Shown here one piece after another: positions 17,098 to 28,747 of a stretch of DNA of 64,000 nucleotides (positions are counted from its first letter, which is position 1; the number at the start of each line of letters is the position of its first letter). The stretch spans positions 53,272 through 117,271 of the forward strand of contig NZ_JABAEX010000005.1 in NCBI RefSeq assembly GCF_012843315.1, read 5' to 3'. The notes under the pieces were generated by a model. That model searched no databases. It saw only the letters and a list, made by a program, of their open reading frames with translations, and was not told the DNA's origin. The position numbers were made by a program, and so were the translations under genes. This DNA comes from Streptococcus sp. WB01_FAA12. Its GTDB lineage: Bacteria > Bacillota > Bacilli > Lactobacillales > Streptococcaceae.

Positions 17098-17229
17098 ATG
17101 GGAAAACACAGAAAATTGTATATGTTTTTGGGACAGACCGTCCTATATTTTGTAATCTTACTTGGTTTGCTTTATTTTTTTAGTTACCTTGGTCAGAGCC
17201 AAGGCACCTTTATTTATAATGAGTTCTAG
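17098..17229 (+). CDS. dltX: DltX, small membrane protein of D-alanylation
   Basis: DltX is a small single-pass membrane protein needed for transfer of D-alanine to teichoic acids. The 43 residues contain one hydrophobic helix (about 8-29). They end in the conserved motif GTFIYNEF, whose tail is thought to interact with DltB and DltD. I prefer the ATG at 17098 because it gives the family-typical length. An in-frame ATG at 17044 would add 18 residues. Neither has a good ribosome site. It leads the dlt operon. Confidence 0.85.
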   Translation: MGKHRKLYMFLGQTVLYFVILLGLLYFFSYLGQSQGTFIYNEF

Positions 17230-17249
17230 TTTAAAGGAGAAGAGGAACC

Positions 17250-18800
17250 GTGTCTAATAAACCGATAAAAGATATGATTGAAACAATTGAGTACTTTGCT
17301 CAAACACAGCCAACATATCCTGTCTACAATGTTTTAGGTCAAGAGCATACTTATGGTGATCTGAAGGCTGATTCAGATAGTTTAGCTGCAGCTATTGATC
17401 AACTTGGCTTGCCTGAGAAATCTCCAGTCGTCGTTTTTGGTGGTCAGGAGTATGAGATGTTGGCTACCTTTGTAGCGCTGACTAAGTCGGGGCATGCCTA
17501 TATTCCAATTGACAGCCATTCGGCCTTGGAACGAATTTCTGCTATCGTAGAAGTTGCAGAGCCAAGCTTGATTATTGCTATCTCAGATTTTCCATTAGAG
17601 CAAACTAGCACACCGATGCTGAATTTAAAGCAAGTCCATGAAGCTTTTGCTCAAGCTTCCAGCTACGAGATGACCCATCCAGTCAAGGGGGATGACAACT
17701 ACTACATCATCTTTACTTCTGGTACGACTGGTAAGCCAAAGGGAGTGCAGATTTCCCACGATAATCTCCTCAGCTTTACCAACTGGATGATTACAGATAA
17801 GGAATTTGCGACGCCAAGTCGTCCACAAATGCTGGCTCAGCCCCCTTATTCTTTTGACCTATCTGTCATGTACTGGGCACCGACTTTGGCACTTGGTGGC
17901 ACGCTTTTCGCTCTTCCTTCAGCCATTACTCAGGATTTCAAAAAACTCTTTGCGACGATCTTTTCACTCCCGATTGCTATCTGGACCTCAACGCCTTCCT
18001 TTGCCGATATGGCCATGTTGTCAGAAGATTTTAATAGTGAGAAAATGCCTGGAATCACGCATTTCTACTTTGATGGTGAAGAATTGACGGTTAAAACAGC
18101 TCAAAAACTACGCGAGCGATTCCCAAATGCCCGCATTATCAATGCCTACGGTCCAACGGAAGCGACAGTAGCCCTATCAGCTGTTGCCGTAACAGACGAG
18201 ATGTTGACGACTCTCAAACGTCTACCAATCGGCTATACCAAGGCTGATTCTCCAACCTTTATCATTGACGAGGAAGGCAAAAAACTGCCGAATGGTGAAC
18301 AGGGAGAAATCATCGTTTCTGGGCCAGCTGTTTCAAAAGGCTATATGAATAACCCTGAAAAAACGGCAGAAGCTTTCTTTGAGTTCGAAGGTCTTCCGGC
18401 CTACCACACAGGGGATGTAGGAACTATGACAGATGAGGGCTTGCTTCTCTATGGTGGACGAATGGATTTCCAGATTAAGTTTAACGGTTATCGTATTGAG
18501 CTTGAAGATGTTTCTCAAAACCTCAACAAATCTCGCTATATCGAGTCGGCTGTTGCTGTTCCACGCTATAACAAGGATCACAAGGTACAAAATCTACTGG
18601 CCTACGTTATTTTGAAGGACGGTGTTCGTGAGCAGTTTGAGCGTGATATCGATATTACCAAGGCTATCAAGGAAGACCTAGCAGATATCATGATGTCTTA
18701 TATGATGCCATCGAAATTCCTTTATCGAGATAGTTTACCACTGACGCCTAATGGTAAAATTGATATCAAGGGCTTGATTAATGAGGTAAACAATAGATGA
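17250..18800 (+). CDS. dltA: D-alanine--poly(phosphoribitol) ligase DltA
   Basis: DltA activates D-alanine with ATP and loads it on the carrier DltC. This is a 516-residue adenylate-forming enzyme with the P-loop-like [12 protein letters not shown] (about 150-162), the core motif [10 protein letters not shown] and the C-terminal catalytic Lys in LTPNGKID. The GTG start at 17250 follows AAAGGAGAAGAGG. The stop overlaps the dltB start. D-alanylation lowers the negative charge of teichoic acids and protects against cationic peptides. Confidence 0.95.
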   Translation: MSNKPIKDMIETIEYFAQTQPTYPVYNVLGQEHTYGDLKADSDSLAAAIDQLGLPEKSPVVVFGGQEYEMLATFVALTKSGHAYIPIDSHSALERISAIVEVAEPSLIIAISDFPLEQTSTPMLNLKQVHEAFAQASSYEMTHPVKGDDNYYIIFTSGTTGKPKGVQISHDNLLSFTNWMITDKEFATPSRPQMLAQPPYSFDLSVMYWAPTLALGGTLFALPSAITQDFKKLFATIFSLPIAIWTSTPSFADMAMLSEDFNSEKMPGITHFYFDGEELTVKTAQKLRERFPNARIINAYGPTEATVALSAVAVTDEMLTTLKRLPIGYTKADSPTFIIDEEGKKLPNGEQGEIIVSGPAVSKGYMNNPEKTAEAFFEFEGLPAYHTGDVGTMTDEGLLLYGGRMDFQIKFNGYRIELEDVSQNLNKSRYIESAVAVPRYNKDHKVQNLLAYVILKDGVREQFERDIDITKAIKEDLADIMMSYMMPSKFLYRDSLPLTPNGKIDIKGLINEVNNR

Positions 18801-20041
18801 TGGAGCTTTATAAACAGCTACCTCATTTGGAACCTTATGGCAATCTTTATTATTTTTTGTATGTGATTGCTGCGACCCTACCGATATTTATCGGGCTCTT
18901 TTTTAAGAAACGTTTTGCCTTGTACAAGGTGCTGGTTAGTCTCTTCTTTATCGTCACCATGTTGGTCGGTGGAAAGACGAATCAAATAAGCGCTCTTATC
19001 CTTTATGTTATCTGGCAAGTACTGCTTGTATTTTTCTACAAAAGGTACAGGAAACGACGGGATAGTAAATGGATATTTTACCTGGTTAGCTTTTTATCTC
19101 TATTGCCAATCGTCTTTGTGAAAGTATCTCCTGCTATTCATGGCCCTCAATCTTTGTTTGGCTTTTTAGGGATTTCTTACTTGACCTTTCGTGCAGTTGG
19201 GGTTATCGTTGAGTTGAGAGATGGTGTCATCAAGGATTTAACAATCTGGCAATTCTTACGTTTTCTTCTCTTTATGCCGACTTTCTCAAGTGGTCCCATT
19301 GATCGTTTTAAACGCTTCGATGAAAATTATGAGACCATTCCTGAGAGGGATGAGCTGATGGATATGCTAGAAGAGGCTGTCAAGTATATCATGCTTGGCT
19401 TCCTCTACAAGTTTATCTTGGCGCATATTTTAGGAGAGACATTATTGCCTCCGCTGAAAAATTTGGCCTTGCAGACAGGCGGTTTCTTTAATCATTATGC
19501 TTTAGCGGTCATGTACACCTTTGGTCTGGAGCTCTTCTTTGACTTTGCGGGCTATTCTATGTTTGCTTTAGCAATTTCAAACTTGATGGGGATTCATAGT
19601 CCTATCAACTTTAACAAGCCCTTTTTATCAAGGGATTTAAAAGAGTTTTGGAATCGCTGGCACATGAGTCTGTCTTTCTGGTTTCGTGACTTTGTCTTTA
19701 TGCGGATGGTCATGGTGTTGACCAGAAAGAAGGTCTTTAAAAATCGCAATGTGACCTCAAGTGTAGCCTATGTTCTCAATATGCTGATTATGGGATTTTG
19801 GCATGGTGTGACCTGGTACTACATCGCCTATGGACTTTTTCATGGGATTGGGCTGGTCATCAATGATGCTTGGGTTCGTAAGAAAAAAGCGCTCAATAAA
19901 GAACGGAAAAAAGCTGGGAAGGGTTCCTTACCTGAAAATCGCTGGATTCAGTTGCTTGGCATGGTTATCACCTTCCATGTCGTTATGTTCTCATTCTTAA
20001 TCTTTTCTGGATTTTTGAATGATTTGTGGTTTAAAAAATAA
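18797..20041 (+). CDS. dltB: D-alanyl transfer protein DltB (MBOAT)
   Basis: DltB is a membrane O-acyltransferase that receives D-alanine from DltC and passes it to the outside. The 414-residue protein has about eleven hydrophobic segments, the MBOAT core [18 protein letters not shown] and the catalytic His in MGFWHGVTW. It starts inside the dltA stop region (ATGATGG). The first or second Met (18797, 18800) may be used. Confidence 0.95.
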   Translation: MMELYKQLPHLEPYGNLYYFLYVIAATLPIFIGLFFKKRFALYKVLVSLFFIVTMLVGGKTNQISALILYVIWQVLLVFFYKRYRKRRDSKWIFYLVSFLSLLPIVFVKVSPAIHGPQSLFGFLGISYLTFRAVGVIVELRDGVIKDLTIWQFLRFLLFMPTFSSGPIDRFKRFDENYETIPERDELMDMLEEAVKYIMLGFLYKFILAHILGETLLPPLKNLALQTGGFFNHYALAVMYTFGLELFFDFAGYSMFALAISNLMGIHSPINFNKPFLSRDLKEFWNRWHMSLSFWFRDFVFMRMVMVLTRKKVFKNRNVTSSVAYVLNMLIMGFWHGVTWYYIAYGLFHGIGLVINDAWVRKKKALNKERKKAGKGSLPENRWIQLLGMVITFHVVMFSFLIFSGFLNDLWFKK

Positions 20042-20051
20042 AAGGATATAA

Positions 20052-21555
<1,504 letters not shown>

Positions 21556-21566
21556 ATTGATAAAAA

Positions 21567-21594
21567 AACTTGAACTTTTTGGTTCAGGTTTTTT
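21567..21594 (+). terminator. Terminator of the dlt operon
   Basis: A 9-bp stem (AACTTGAAC / GTTCAGGTT, one G-U) is followed by six T. Confidence 0.85.
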
Positions 21595-21657
21595 GTTTAA
21601 ATGGCGAATATTCAAGAGAAAAACAGGTCAAAAGTTTTATTTTTTTCAGAAATATCG

Positions 21658-21663
21658 TATAAT
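21658..21663 (+). promoter_or_regulatory. -10 element of the 5'-nucleotidase gene
   Basis: A perfect TATAAT lies 33 bases before the ATG. No clear -35 is seen in the T-rich stretch upstream. Confidence 0.55.
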
Positions 21664-21696
21664 ATAAAGGGAAAAAGAAAAGAAAAGGATTTTAAA

Positions 21697-23733
21697 ATGA
21701 ATAAACGTTTCTTATTACCTGTCTTGTCGACAGCCCTACTGGCCCCAGCTTTTTTAGCTGGACAGGTCTATGCTGAAGAAGCAGCTGCCCCTGCAGAAAG
21801 TCCAGCAGTATTAACAAATCCTGCAACTTCAGAAACTCCTGTAGCTCCAACAACAGAGGCGGCAAGTCCCGCAAGTGCTGAATCGGCGGAAGCAAAGGAA
21901 GCTCCTGTTGAATCTACTAAAAGCGAAGAAAAGGACACCGTTATCTTACATACCAATGATGTTCATGGTCGTATTGTAGAGGAAAAGGGAGTAATTGGAG
22001 ATGCCAAGTTAGCGACTGTCATCGAGCAGGAACGTGCGAAGTCAAATCAAAATACGCTGGTTGTTGATGCGGGAGACGCTTTCCAAGGTTTACCGATTTC
22101 CAACTCTACTAAGGGTGAAGCGCGTGCTGAAATTCTCAATCAGATGCAGTATGATGCCATGGCAGTAGGAAATCATGAGTTTGACTTTGGTTTGGACGAA
22201 GCTAAGAAATACAAGGAAATCTTGAAATTCCCATTACTTAGCTCAAATACCTATGTCAATGGAGCTCGTCTTTTTGAAGCTTCTACAATCGTTGATAAAG
22301 ATAAGACTGTGGAAGGTGATGAGTTTGTTGTAATCGGTGTGACAACACCTGAAACTGCTACAAAAACCCACCCTAAAAACATTAAAGGGGTAACTTTTAC
22401 AGATCCAATCTCTGAAGTCAATAAGGTCATCGAAGAAGTTCAAGCCAAGGCGCGTGCAGAGGGTAAGGACTACAAACACTATGTTGTGCTCGCTCACTTG
22501 GGTGTAGATACCACAACTCCAGTCGAGTGGCGTGGTTCAACCTTGGCAGAAGCTCTATCTAAAAATCCTCGTCTCAAAGGCAAACGTGTGACAGTTATTG
22601 ATGGGCATTCTCATACAGTAGCTTCCACAACTTATGGCGACAATGTTACCTATAACCAAACAGGAAGTTACCTTCATAATGTTGGGAAAGTTATCTACAA
22701 ATCACGTCAGCTTTTGGGTAATCCTACGTTGATTGCGGCTGCAGATGCTAAAAAATTACCAGCCAATCCAACAGTTGAAAAACTAGTCAAAGACATTAAA
22801 CAAAAATACGATGCTGAAAATGCTGTTGAAGTCGTTTCAAACAGCCCTGTAGAACTCAATGGAGATCGTGAAAATGTTCGGGTTCGTGAAACCAACCTCG
22901 GAAACGTCGTAGCGGACTCCCTCTATCAGTATGGTCAGACAGGATTTAGCCATCCGACTGACATCGCTGTGACAAATGGCGGTGGCTTGCGTGAAACCAT
23001 TGCAAAAGGCAAACCGATTACGAAAGGAAATGTCATTGCGGTTCTTCCATTTGGAAATACCATTTCACAAATCCAAGTGACTGGGCAACAAGTCTTGGAT
23101 ATGTTTGAAAAGTCACTCGGATCTATCTTGCAGGTCGATAAGGATGGCAAGAAGGTCTTGGATGAGAACGGACAACCATTGCTAGAACCAAGTGGTGGCT
23201 TCTTGCAAGTTTCAGGTGTGAAGGTCTACTATGATACCAGCCTACCATCAGGTAAACGTGTCTTGGCCATCCAGGTCAAAAACCGCACGACTGATCGTTA
23301 TGATCTTCTAGACCTCGCAAAAACCTACTATCTTGCAACCAATGATTTCCTAGCTGCGGGTGGCGATGGCTACACGATGTTAGGTGGCGCGCGTGAAGAA
23401 GGCCCATCTATGGATGCAGCCTTTGAAGAGTATCTGAAAACAGCTGATTTGACCCAGTATGAAAAGATCAATCCAAACTCACGGACGATTTCTGTGGATT
23501 CTACAACCTTTAGTCTGCCAGTAGAAACGCCTCAAACGAATGCGGCTGTTAGCGATGCGACTACGAATGTGCCACTTACTTATGAGGTGGCAGGTCAATT
23601 TAGCAAGAAGGCAGTTGTCTCAGAAAAAGCTCTCCCAAATACAGGAAGTGAACAGTCCATCTTCTTGCTCTTGATGGGAATGGTAGCTGGTTTGGCAGGT
23701 ATCTTATCGAGTCGAAAACCAAAGCAAAAATAG
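21697..23733 (+). CDS. Cell-wall-anchored 5'-nucleotidase (LPXTG)
   Basis: This 678-residue surface enzyme should hydrolyse extracellular nucleotides, releasing adenosine and phosphate. It has a signal peptide (1 to about 26) and an Ala/Pro/Glu-rich linker. The metallophosphatase domain shows LHTNDVHGR, DAGDAFQG, VGNHEFDFG and GHSH. A 5'-nucleotidase C-terminal domain (NGGGLR, AAGGDGYTML) follows, and the sortase signal LPNTG sits before a hydrophobic helix and KPKQK. The start at 21697 follows AAGGA and gives a proper signal peptide. A reading from 21601 adds an implausible N-terminus. Such enzymes produce immunosuppressive adenosine in other streptococci; that role here is inferred. Confidence 0.9.
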   Translation: MNKRFLLPVLSTALLAPAFLAGQVYAEEAAAPAESPAVLTNPATSETPVAPTTEAASPASAESAEAKEAPVESTKSEEKDTVILHTNDVHGRIVEEKGVIGDAKLATVIEQERAKSNQNTLVVDAGDAFQGLPISNSTKGEARAEILNQMQYDAMAVGNHEFDFGLDEAKKYKEILKFPLLSSNTYVNGARLFEASTIVDKDKTVEGDEFVVIGVTTPETATKTHPKNIKGVTFTDPISEVNKVIEEVQAKARAEGKDYKHYVVLAHLGVDTTTPVEWRGSTLAEALSKNPRLKGKRVTVIDGHSHTVASTTYGDNVTYNQTGSYLHNVGKVIYKSRQLLGNPTLIAAADAKKLPANPTVEKLVKDIKQKYDAENAVEVVSNSPVELNGDRENVRVRETNLGNVVADSLYQYGQTGFSHPTDIAVTNGGGLRETIAKGKPITKGNVIAVLPFGNTISQIQVTGQQVLDMFEKSLGSILQVDKDGKKVLDENGQPLLEPSGGFLQVSGVKVYYDTSLPSGKRVLAIQVKNRTTDRYDLLDLAKTYYLATNDFLAAGGDGYTMLGGAREEGPSMDAAFEEYLKTADLTQYEKINPNSRTISVDSTTFSLPVETPQTNAAVSDATTNVPLTYEVAGQFSKKAVVSEKALPNTGSEQSIFLLLMGMVAGLAGILSSRKPKQK

Positions 23734-23751
23734 GTTAAATTTCACATCTAG

Positions 23752-23799
23752 AAGAGTCTAGGGAAACGTTTTTACGCCTTTTCCCCTTGACTCTTTTTT
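23752..23799 (+). terminator. Terminator after the 5'-nucleotidase gene
   Basis: The stem AAGAGTC / GACTCTT is extended by GGGAAA / TTTCCC and followed by a T run. Its 3' arm overlaps the -35 of the adcR promoter. Confidence 0.85.
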
Positions 23800-23814
23800 G
23801 GTTTATGATATAAT
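23787..23814 (+). promoter_or_regulatory. Promoter of adcRCBA
   Basis: TTGACT (23787-23792) and TGA-TATAAT (-10 at 23809-23814, extended) are separated by 16 bases. The -35 lies in the 3' arm of the preceding terminator. Confidence 0.75.
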
Positions 23815-23825
23815 TAACCAGTAAA
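23814..23825 (+). promoter_or_regulatory. AdcR operator
   Basis: TTAACCAGTAAA matches the AdcR zinc-repressor motif TTAACYRGTTAA with one mismatch and directly abuts the -10, so zinc-loaded AdcR would block its own operon. Confidence 0.75.
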
Positions 23826-23881
23826 GAATCGGTGGCTATCTAAGTTTTTTATGGAAAAGATAGCCAGGGAAGGAGTAACAT

Positions 23882-24322
23882 ATGAGACAGCTTGCACAGG
23901 AAATCGATAACTTTTTAAACGAGGTGATCTTGAGATCTGAGAACCAGCATGAAATTCTGATTGGGCATTGCACAAGTGACGTAGCCTTGACCAATACTCA
24001 GGAACACATCCTCATGCTCTTGTCAGAAGAATCCTTAACCAACTCGGAGTTGGCCCGTCGCCTCAATGTCAGTCAGGCGGCAGTGACCAAGGCTATCAAG
24101 TCTTTAGTCAAAGAGGGTATGTTAGAGACATCGAGAGATCCAAAGGATGCGCGTGTGATCTTTTATCAACTGACAGAGCTAGCTCGACCAGTAGCGGCAG
24201 AACACCACCATCATCATGAACACACGCTCTCAGCCTATGAACAAGTAGCAAATCAGTTTACTCCAAATGAACAAGAAGTCATCCAGCGGTTTTTAACTGC
24301 TTTAGTAGGAGAAATCAAATAA
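23882..24322 (+). CDS. adcR: Zinc-dependent repressor AdcR (MarR family)
   Basis: AdcR binds DNA when loaded with zinc and represses zinc uptake genes. The 146-residue MarR-type protein has a winged helix ([19 protein letters not shown]). A His-rich segment, [10 protein letters not shown] (about 103-112), contributes zinc ligands. It is the first gene of adcRCBA and its stop overlaps the adcC start by one base. An AdcR box lies at its own promoter. Confidence 0.95.
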   Translation: MRQLAQEIDNFLNEVILRSENQHEILIGHCTSDVALTNTQEHILMLLSEESLTNSELARRLNVSQAAVTKAIKSLVKEGMLETSRDPKDARVIFYQLTELARPVAAEHHHHHEHTLSAYEQVANQFTPNEQEVIQRFLTALVGEIK

Positions 24323-25026
24323 TGCGGTATATTACAGTAGAGGACTTGTCTTTCTATTATGACAAGGAACCTGTCCTCGAACATATCAACTACAGTGTTG
24401 ATAGTGGGGAGTTTGTCACCCTGACTGGTGAAAATGGGGCTGCCAAGACAACGCTTATCAAGGCGAGTCTAGGCATCTTGCAACCAAGATTTGGCAAGGT
24501 AACCATCTCAAAGACAAATACTCATGGGAAAAAGCTTAGGATAGCTTATCTTCCCCAGCAAATAGCCAGTTTTAATGCTGGCTTTCCAAGTACGGTTTAT
24601 GAATTTGTCAAGTCAGGTCGCTACCCTCGAAAGGGTTGGTTCCGTCGCTTGAACGCTCACGATGAAGAGCATATCAAGGCCAGTCTAGACTCAGTTGGTA
24701 TGTGGGAACACCGTGATAAACGAATTGGCTCCCTCTCGGGAGGGCAAAAGCAACGGGCGGTTATTGCACGGATGTTTGCTTCTGACCCAGATATCTTTGT
24801 CTTGGATGAGCCGACGACAGGGATGGATGCGGGGAGCAAAAATGAATTTTACGAACTCATGCACCACAGTGCCCACCATCATGGCAAGGCCGTTTTGATG
24901 ATTACCCATGACCCTGAGGAGGTCAAGGATTACGCGGATCGAAATATCCATCTAGTGCGTAACCAAGACTCGCCATGGCGTTGTTTTAACGTTCACGAGA
25001 GTGACCAGGAGGTGGACCATGCTTAG
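24322..25026 (+). CDS. adcC: Zinc ABC transporter ATP-binding protein AdcC
   Basis: AdcC energises zinc import by AdcB with AdcA. The 234-residue ATPase has the signature LSGGQKQR and Walker B IFVLDEPT. Its Walker A reads GENGAAKTT, with Ala where most ATPases have Gly. I recall the same sequence in pneumococcal AdcC, so it looks like a lineage feature and not damage. The start overlaps adcR and the end overlaps adcB. Confidence 0.93.
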   Translation: MRYITVEDLSFYYDKEPVLEHINYSVDSGEFVTLTGENGAAKTTLIKASLGILQPRFGKVTISKTNTHGKKLRIAYLPQQIASFNAGFPSTVYEFVKSGRYPRKGWFRRLNAHDEEHIKASLDSVGMWEHRDKRIGSLSGGQKQRAVIARMFASDPDIFVLDEPTTGMDAGSKNEFYELMHHSAHHHGKAVLMITHDPEEVKDYADRNIHLVRNQDSPWRCFNVHESDQEVDHA

Positions 25027-25825
25027 TTTGTTATCATATGACTTCATGCAGCGGGCCTTCTTGGCTGTCATTGCCATGAGTCTCTTTTCTCCAGTTCTTG
25101 GGACCTTCCTTATCTTACGTCGTCAGAGTTTGATGAGTGATACTCTTAGTCACGTTTCTTTGTCTGGTGTAGCCTTTGGTCTGGTTTTGGGGATTTCGCC
25201 AACCATTTCGACCATTGTCATTGTCTTGATTGCAGCGGTTTTTCTGGAGTATCTCCGTACGGTTTACAAGAACTTTATGGAAATCGGGACTGCCATCCTC
25301 ATGTCGACAGGGCTTGCAGTCTCCCTTATCGTGATGAGTAAGGGGAAAAGTTCGAGTTCCATGAGTCTGGATCAATACCTCTTTGGTTCCATTGTGACCA
25401 TTAGTGAGGAGCAGGTCATTGCCCTCTTTGTCATTGCTGCAGTCGTTTTGCTCTTGACATTCTTGTTCTTACGTCCTATGTACATCCTGACCTTTGATGA
25501 GGATACGGCTTTTGTAGATGGGTTACCTGTCCGCACTATGTCCATCCTCTTTAACATGGTGACAGGGGTGGCGATTGCCCTCATGATTCCAGCAGCAGGA
25601 GCCCTTTTGGTGTCAACCATTATGGTCTTGCCAGCTAGTATTGCCCTTCGTTTGGGGAAAAACTTTAAATCTGTTATGTTACTGGCTAGTGCGATTGGCT
25701 TTTTGGGAATGGTGGCAGGACTCTATATTTCCTACTATGCGGAAACCCCTGCCAGCGCTAGTATCACTATTATCTTTGTAGCTGTCTTTTTGTTAGTCAG
25801 TCTATTGAAACGTTTTATCAAATAG
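25019..25825 (+). CDS. adcB: Zinc ABC transporter permease AdcB
   Basis: AdcB is the membrane channel of the zinc importer. The 268-residue ABC-3 family protein has about eight membrane segments and the family motif [16 protein letters not shown] start it at the ATG at 25019, with GGAGG just upstream. It overlaps adcC by eight bases. A GTG reading from 25001 adds six charged residues and is less likely. Confidence 0.93.
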   Translation: MLSLLSYDFMQRAFLAVIAMSLFSPVLGTFLILRRQSLMSDTLSHVSLSGVAFGLVLGISPTISTIVIVLIAAVFLEYLRTVYKNFMEIGTAILMSTGLAVSLIVMSKGKSSSSMSLDQYLFGSIVTISEEQVIALFVIAAVVLLLTFLFLRPMYILTFDEDTAFVDGLPVRTMSILFNMVTGVAIALMIPAAGALLVSTIMVLPASIALRLGKNFKSVMLLASAIGFLGMVAGLYISYYAETPASASITIIFVAVFLLVSLLKRFIK

Positions 25826-25834
25826 GAGAATGAA

Positions 25835-27340
25835 ATGAAAAAAATTAGCTTACTACTAGCTAGTCTATGCGTCCTGTTTTTAGTGGCTTGTTCCAATCAA
25901 AAACAGGCAGATGGGAAGCTAAATATCGTGACAACCTTTTACCCTGTCTACGAATTTACCAAGCAAGTCGCAGGAGATACTGCCAATGTAGAACTTCTAA
26001 TCGGTGCTGGTACAGAACCTCACGAATACGAACCGTCTGCCAAGGCAGTTGCTAAAATCCAAGATGCAGATACTTTTGTCTATGAAAATGAAAATATGGA
26101 AACATGGGTTCCTAAATTGCTAGATACTTTGGATAAGAAAAAAGTGAAAACCATCAAGGCGACAGGTGATATGCTGCTCTTGCCAGGTGGTGAGGAAGAA
26201 GAGGAAGGCCATGATCACGGTGGTGAAGGTCACCATCACGACTACGATCCTCACGTTTGGCTTTCACCAGCACGCGCCATCAAACTGGTAGAGCATATCC
26301 GTGACAGCTTGTCAGCAGATTATCCTGATAAAAAAGAGACTTTTGAGAAGAACGCAGCTGCCTATATTGAGAAACTAAAAGCCTTGGACAAGACCTACAC
26401 AGATGGCTTGTCTCAAGCGAAGCAAAAGAGCTTTGTAACCCAGCATGCTGCTTTTAACTACCTTGCCTTGGACTACGGTCTCAAGCAAGTATCCATCTCA
26501 GGTCTCTCACCAGATGCAGAGCCATCAGCAGCACGTTTGGCAGAATTGACAGAGTATATCAAGAAAAACAAGATTTCTTATATCTACTTTGAGGAAAATG
26601 CCTCACAAGCCCTCGCCAATACCCTCTCAAAAGAAACGGGCGTCAAACTAGATGTGCTCAATCCGCTAGAAAGTCTGACAGAAGAAGCAACCAAGGCTGG
26701 TGAGGACTATATCTCCGTGATGGAGAAAAACCTCAAGGCTTTGAAGCAGACAACAGACCAAGAAGGATCAGAAATTGAGCCAGAGAAGGAAGAAAATACC
26801 AAGACAGTTCACAATGGTTACTTTGAGGATGCTGATGTCAAGGACCGCACCTTGAGTGACTATGCTGGCAACTGGCAGTCTGTCTATCCTTTCCTTGAGG
26901 ACGGAACTTTTGATCAAGTCTTTGATTACAAGGCTAAGTTGACTGGCAAGATGACCAAGGAAGAGTACAAGGCCTACTATAGAAAAGGCTATCAGACAGA
27001 TGTGACCAAGATCAACATTACTGATAACACTATGGAATTTGTTCAAGGTGGCCAAAGCAAGAAATTCACCTACAAGTATGTCGGCAAGAAAATCTTGACT
27101 TATAAGAAAGGCAATCGTGGCGTGCGCTTCCTCTTTGAAGCGACAGATGCGGACGCTGGACAGTTCAAGTATGTTCAGTTTAGTGACCACAATATCGCTC
27201 CAGTTAAGGCAGAACATTTCCATATCTTCTTTGGAGGCACCAGCCAAGAAGCCCTCTTTGAAGAGATGGATAACTGGCCAACCTACTATCCAGATAACCT
27301 ATCTGGTCAAGAAATCGCCCAAGAAATGTTGGCGCATTGA
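25835..27340 (+). CDS. adcA: Zinc-binding lipoprotein AdcA with ZinT domain
   Basis: AdcA captures zinc for AdcBC. The 501-residue lipoprotein has the lipobox LVAC (Cys about 19). A ZnuA-type domain (about 30-310) carries the His-rich loop GHDHGGEGHHHDYDPHVWL. A C-terminal ZinT domain (about 325-501) includes the His-containing HFHIFFGG. The two-domain build is typical of streptococcal AdcA, where both domains help zinc recruitment. It is the last gene of the operon and has a strong terminator. Confidence 0.95.
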   Translation: MKKISLLLASLCVLFLVACSNQKQADGKLNIVTTFYPVYEFTKQVAGDTANVELLIGAGTEPHEYEPSAKAVAKIQDADTFVYENENMETWVPKLLDTLDKKKVKTIKATGDMLLLPGGEEEEEGHDHGGEGHHHDYDPHVWLSPARAIKLVEHIRDSLSADYPDKKETFEKNAAAYIEKLKALDKTYTDGLSQAKQKSFVTQHAAFNYLALDYGLKQVSISGLSPDAEPSAARLAELTEYIKKNKISYIYFEENASQALANTLSKETGVKLDVLNPLESLTEEATKAGEDYISVMEKNLKALKQTTDQEGSEIEPEKEENTKTVHNGYFEDADVKDRTLSDYAGNWQSVYPFLEDGTFDQVFDYKAKLTGKMTKEEYKAYYRKGYQTDVTKINITDNTMEFVQGGQSKKFTYKYVGKKILTYKKGNRGVRFLFEATDADAGQFKYVQFSDHNIAPVKAEHFHIFFGGTSQEALFEEMDNWPTYYPDNLSGQEIAQEMLAH

Positions 27341-27345
27341 TGTAA

Positions 27346-27377
27346 GAAAAAATCCCGCAAATCTGCGGGATTTTTTT
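27346..27377. terminator. Bidirectional terminator between adcA and pepV
   Basis: TCCCGCA / TGCGGGA with a 4-base loop is flanked by an A run on the left and a T run on the right, serving both convergent operons. Confidence 0.92.
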
Positions 27378-27396
27378 GGTAGAAACCTTTATCTGG

Positions 27397-28725
27397 TTAG
27401 GTTGCGAGACGGTAAACCGCCTCTGCGTAGATGTCCATAGCACGATAAAGGTCGTCTAGGACAGCTGCTTCATTTGCCTGATGTTCAGTTTGTTGTGCTC
27501 CTGGGAAAAGAGCGCCAAAGGCTACACAGTTTGGCATGGTGCGGGCAAAGGTAGCACCACCTGATGAGAGAGGAGGAGTTTTATCTCCGGTTTTTTCTTG
27601 GTAGACTTGCATAAGGGTAGTAACAAGTTGGCTATCTCTTGCGACATAGAGGGGGGCTAGATAGTCAAATTCTTGGTAGTCAAGTTGGTAGTCTTTGGCG
27701 CACTGAGTGAGCTGTGCCACCAGTTTCTCCTTATCTGCTAGCACAGGTATGCGTATATCGATCCGAATCTCGGAGCGATCGGGATTGATGGTCAACCCTG
27801 CAACATTAAAGGAAAGGGAACCAGACGGTTCATCAGTAACCTCTCCAAAGATTCCAAGCCCCCTACCATCTTGTCCTGCTTTGTCGGCTAGAAAATGGAG
27901 GGCAGGGTGGGATTGGAGAGGTGCGAGTATACTAGCAAGTCGAATGACTGCATTGACACCTTGACTAGCATCTTTGGCGTGTTTAGGTACCCCGAGTACG
28001 GTCACGGTTTGGTCTGTGGTTTGGTGATCAAAATTTGCTTCCTTCAAACCTTTACAAATCTCTTCATAAAGAGGACCTTGGTAACTTGCCTTGTCTGGTA
28101 CGACATTAAAGGCACCTCCGACATCAAGCTTGAGATGATCAGAACCGGGGCCATTAAGCTTGACTTGAAGGAGCCCCTTTTCAGCGTATGTCAAAGGAAA
28201 TGACGAATCCGGTGCAAATCCCATGCTGGCTTGTTCTTCGAGGGCGTTGTAGCGTGCCATACATCTCCAAAGAGTTTCTTCATCCGTACCAAAGATAAAA
28301 CGCACGCGCTTCTTAAATTGGATGCCTTGGTCCAGCAAGCTTTTCACTGCGTAGAGAGCTGCGAGTGAAGGACCTTTGTCGTCTTGTGCCCCTCGTCCAT
28401 AGAGTTTGCCTTCTCTGATAGTTGCTTCAAATGGAGGAGATTGCCAATCTGACAAATCTCCTGCAGGCACAACATCCAAGTGACAGAGGATAGCAAGGAG
28501 TTCTCCCTCACCAACCTCTGCATAACCATAATAGCCCTTAGGATCAATATAAGTTTTAAAGCCAAGTTCACGGCAGATTTCCAGCGTCTTTTCTAGAACA
28601 TCTTGAATAGCTTGTCCAAAAGGTGTCCCATTTTCCCCTTCTTGGAGGACAGATGGGTAGGAGATGAGAGTCTTTAGACTCTGTATAAAGCTCTGTTTAA
28701 TGGAGTCAGTGATGTAGACGGTCAT
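27397..28725 (-). CDS. pepV: M20 dipeptidase (PepV/Sapep type) of the arginine deiminase locus
   Basis: This 442-residue M20 metallopeptidase probably cleaves dipeptides, including beta-Ala or arginine-containing ones. Zinc-site motifs are CHLDVVPAG, GRGAQDDKGP and GTDEET. The distal GGATFARTMPNCVAFG fits the PepV/Sapep subgroup. It is the last gene of the arc cluster, 22 bases after arcD. This placement, also seen in pneumococcus as I recall, suggests it supplies arginine from peptides. GAGG lies at proper distance before the ATG. Confidence 0.85.
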   Translation of the reverse strand: MTVYITDSIKQSFIQSLKTLISYPSVLQEGENGTPFGQAIQDVLEKTLEICRELGFKTYIDPKGYYGYAEVGEGELLAILCHLDVVPAGDLSDWQSPPFEATIREGKLYGRGAQDDKGPSLAALYAVKSLLDQGIQFKKRVRFIFGTDEETLWRCMARYNALEEQASMGFAPDSSFPLTYAEKGLLQVKLNGPGSDHLKLDVGGAFNVVPDKASYQGPLYEEICKGLKEANFDHQTTDQTVTVLGVPKHAKDASQGVNAVIRLASILAPLQSHPALHFLADKAGQDGRGLGIFGEVTDEPSGSLSFNVAGLTINPDRSEIRIDIRIPVLADKEKLVAQLTQCAKDYQLDYQEFDYLAPLYVARDSQLVTTLMQVYQEKTGDKTPPLSSGGATFARTMPNCVAFGALFPGAQQTEHQANEAAVLDDLYRAMDIYAEAVYRLAT

Positions 28726-28747
28726 TCGTTTTACCTCACACTTTGTT

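Noticed and set aside
21603..21610. GGCGAATA as a SigX box for the 5'-nucleotidase
   Set aside because: It has two mismatches and overlaps the spacer just after the dlt terminator; the TATAAT at 21658 explains the promoter better.
24322..25026. AdcC as inactive because of Ala in its Walker A
   Set aside because: All other ATPase motifs are intact and I recall the same GENGAAKTT in functional pneumococcal AdcC.
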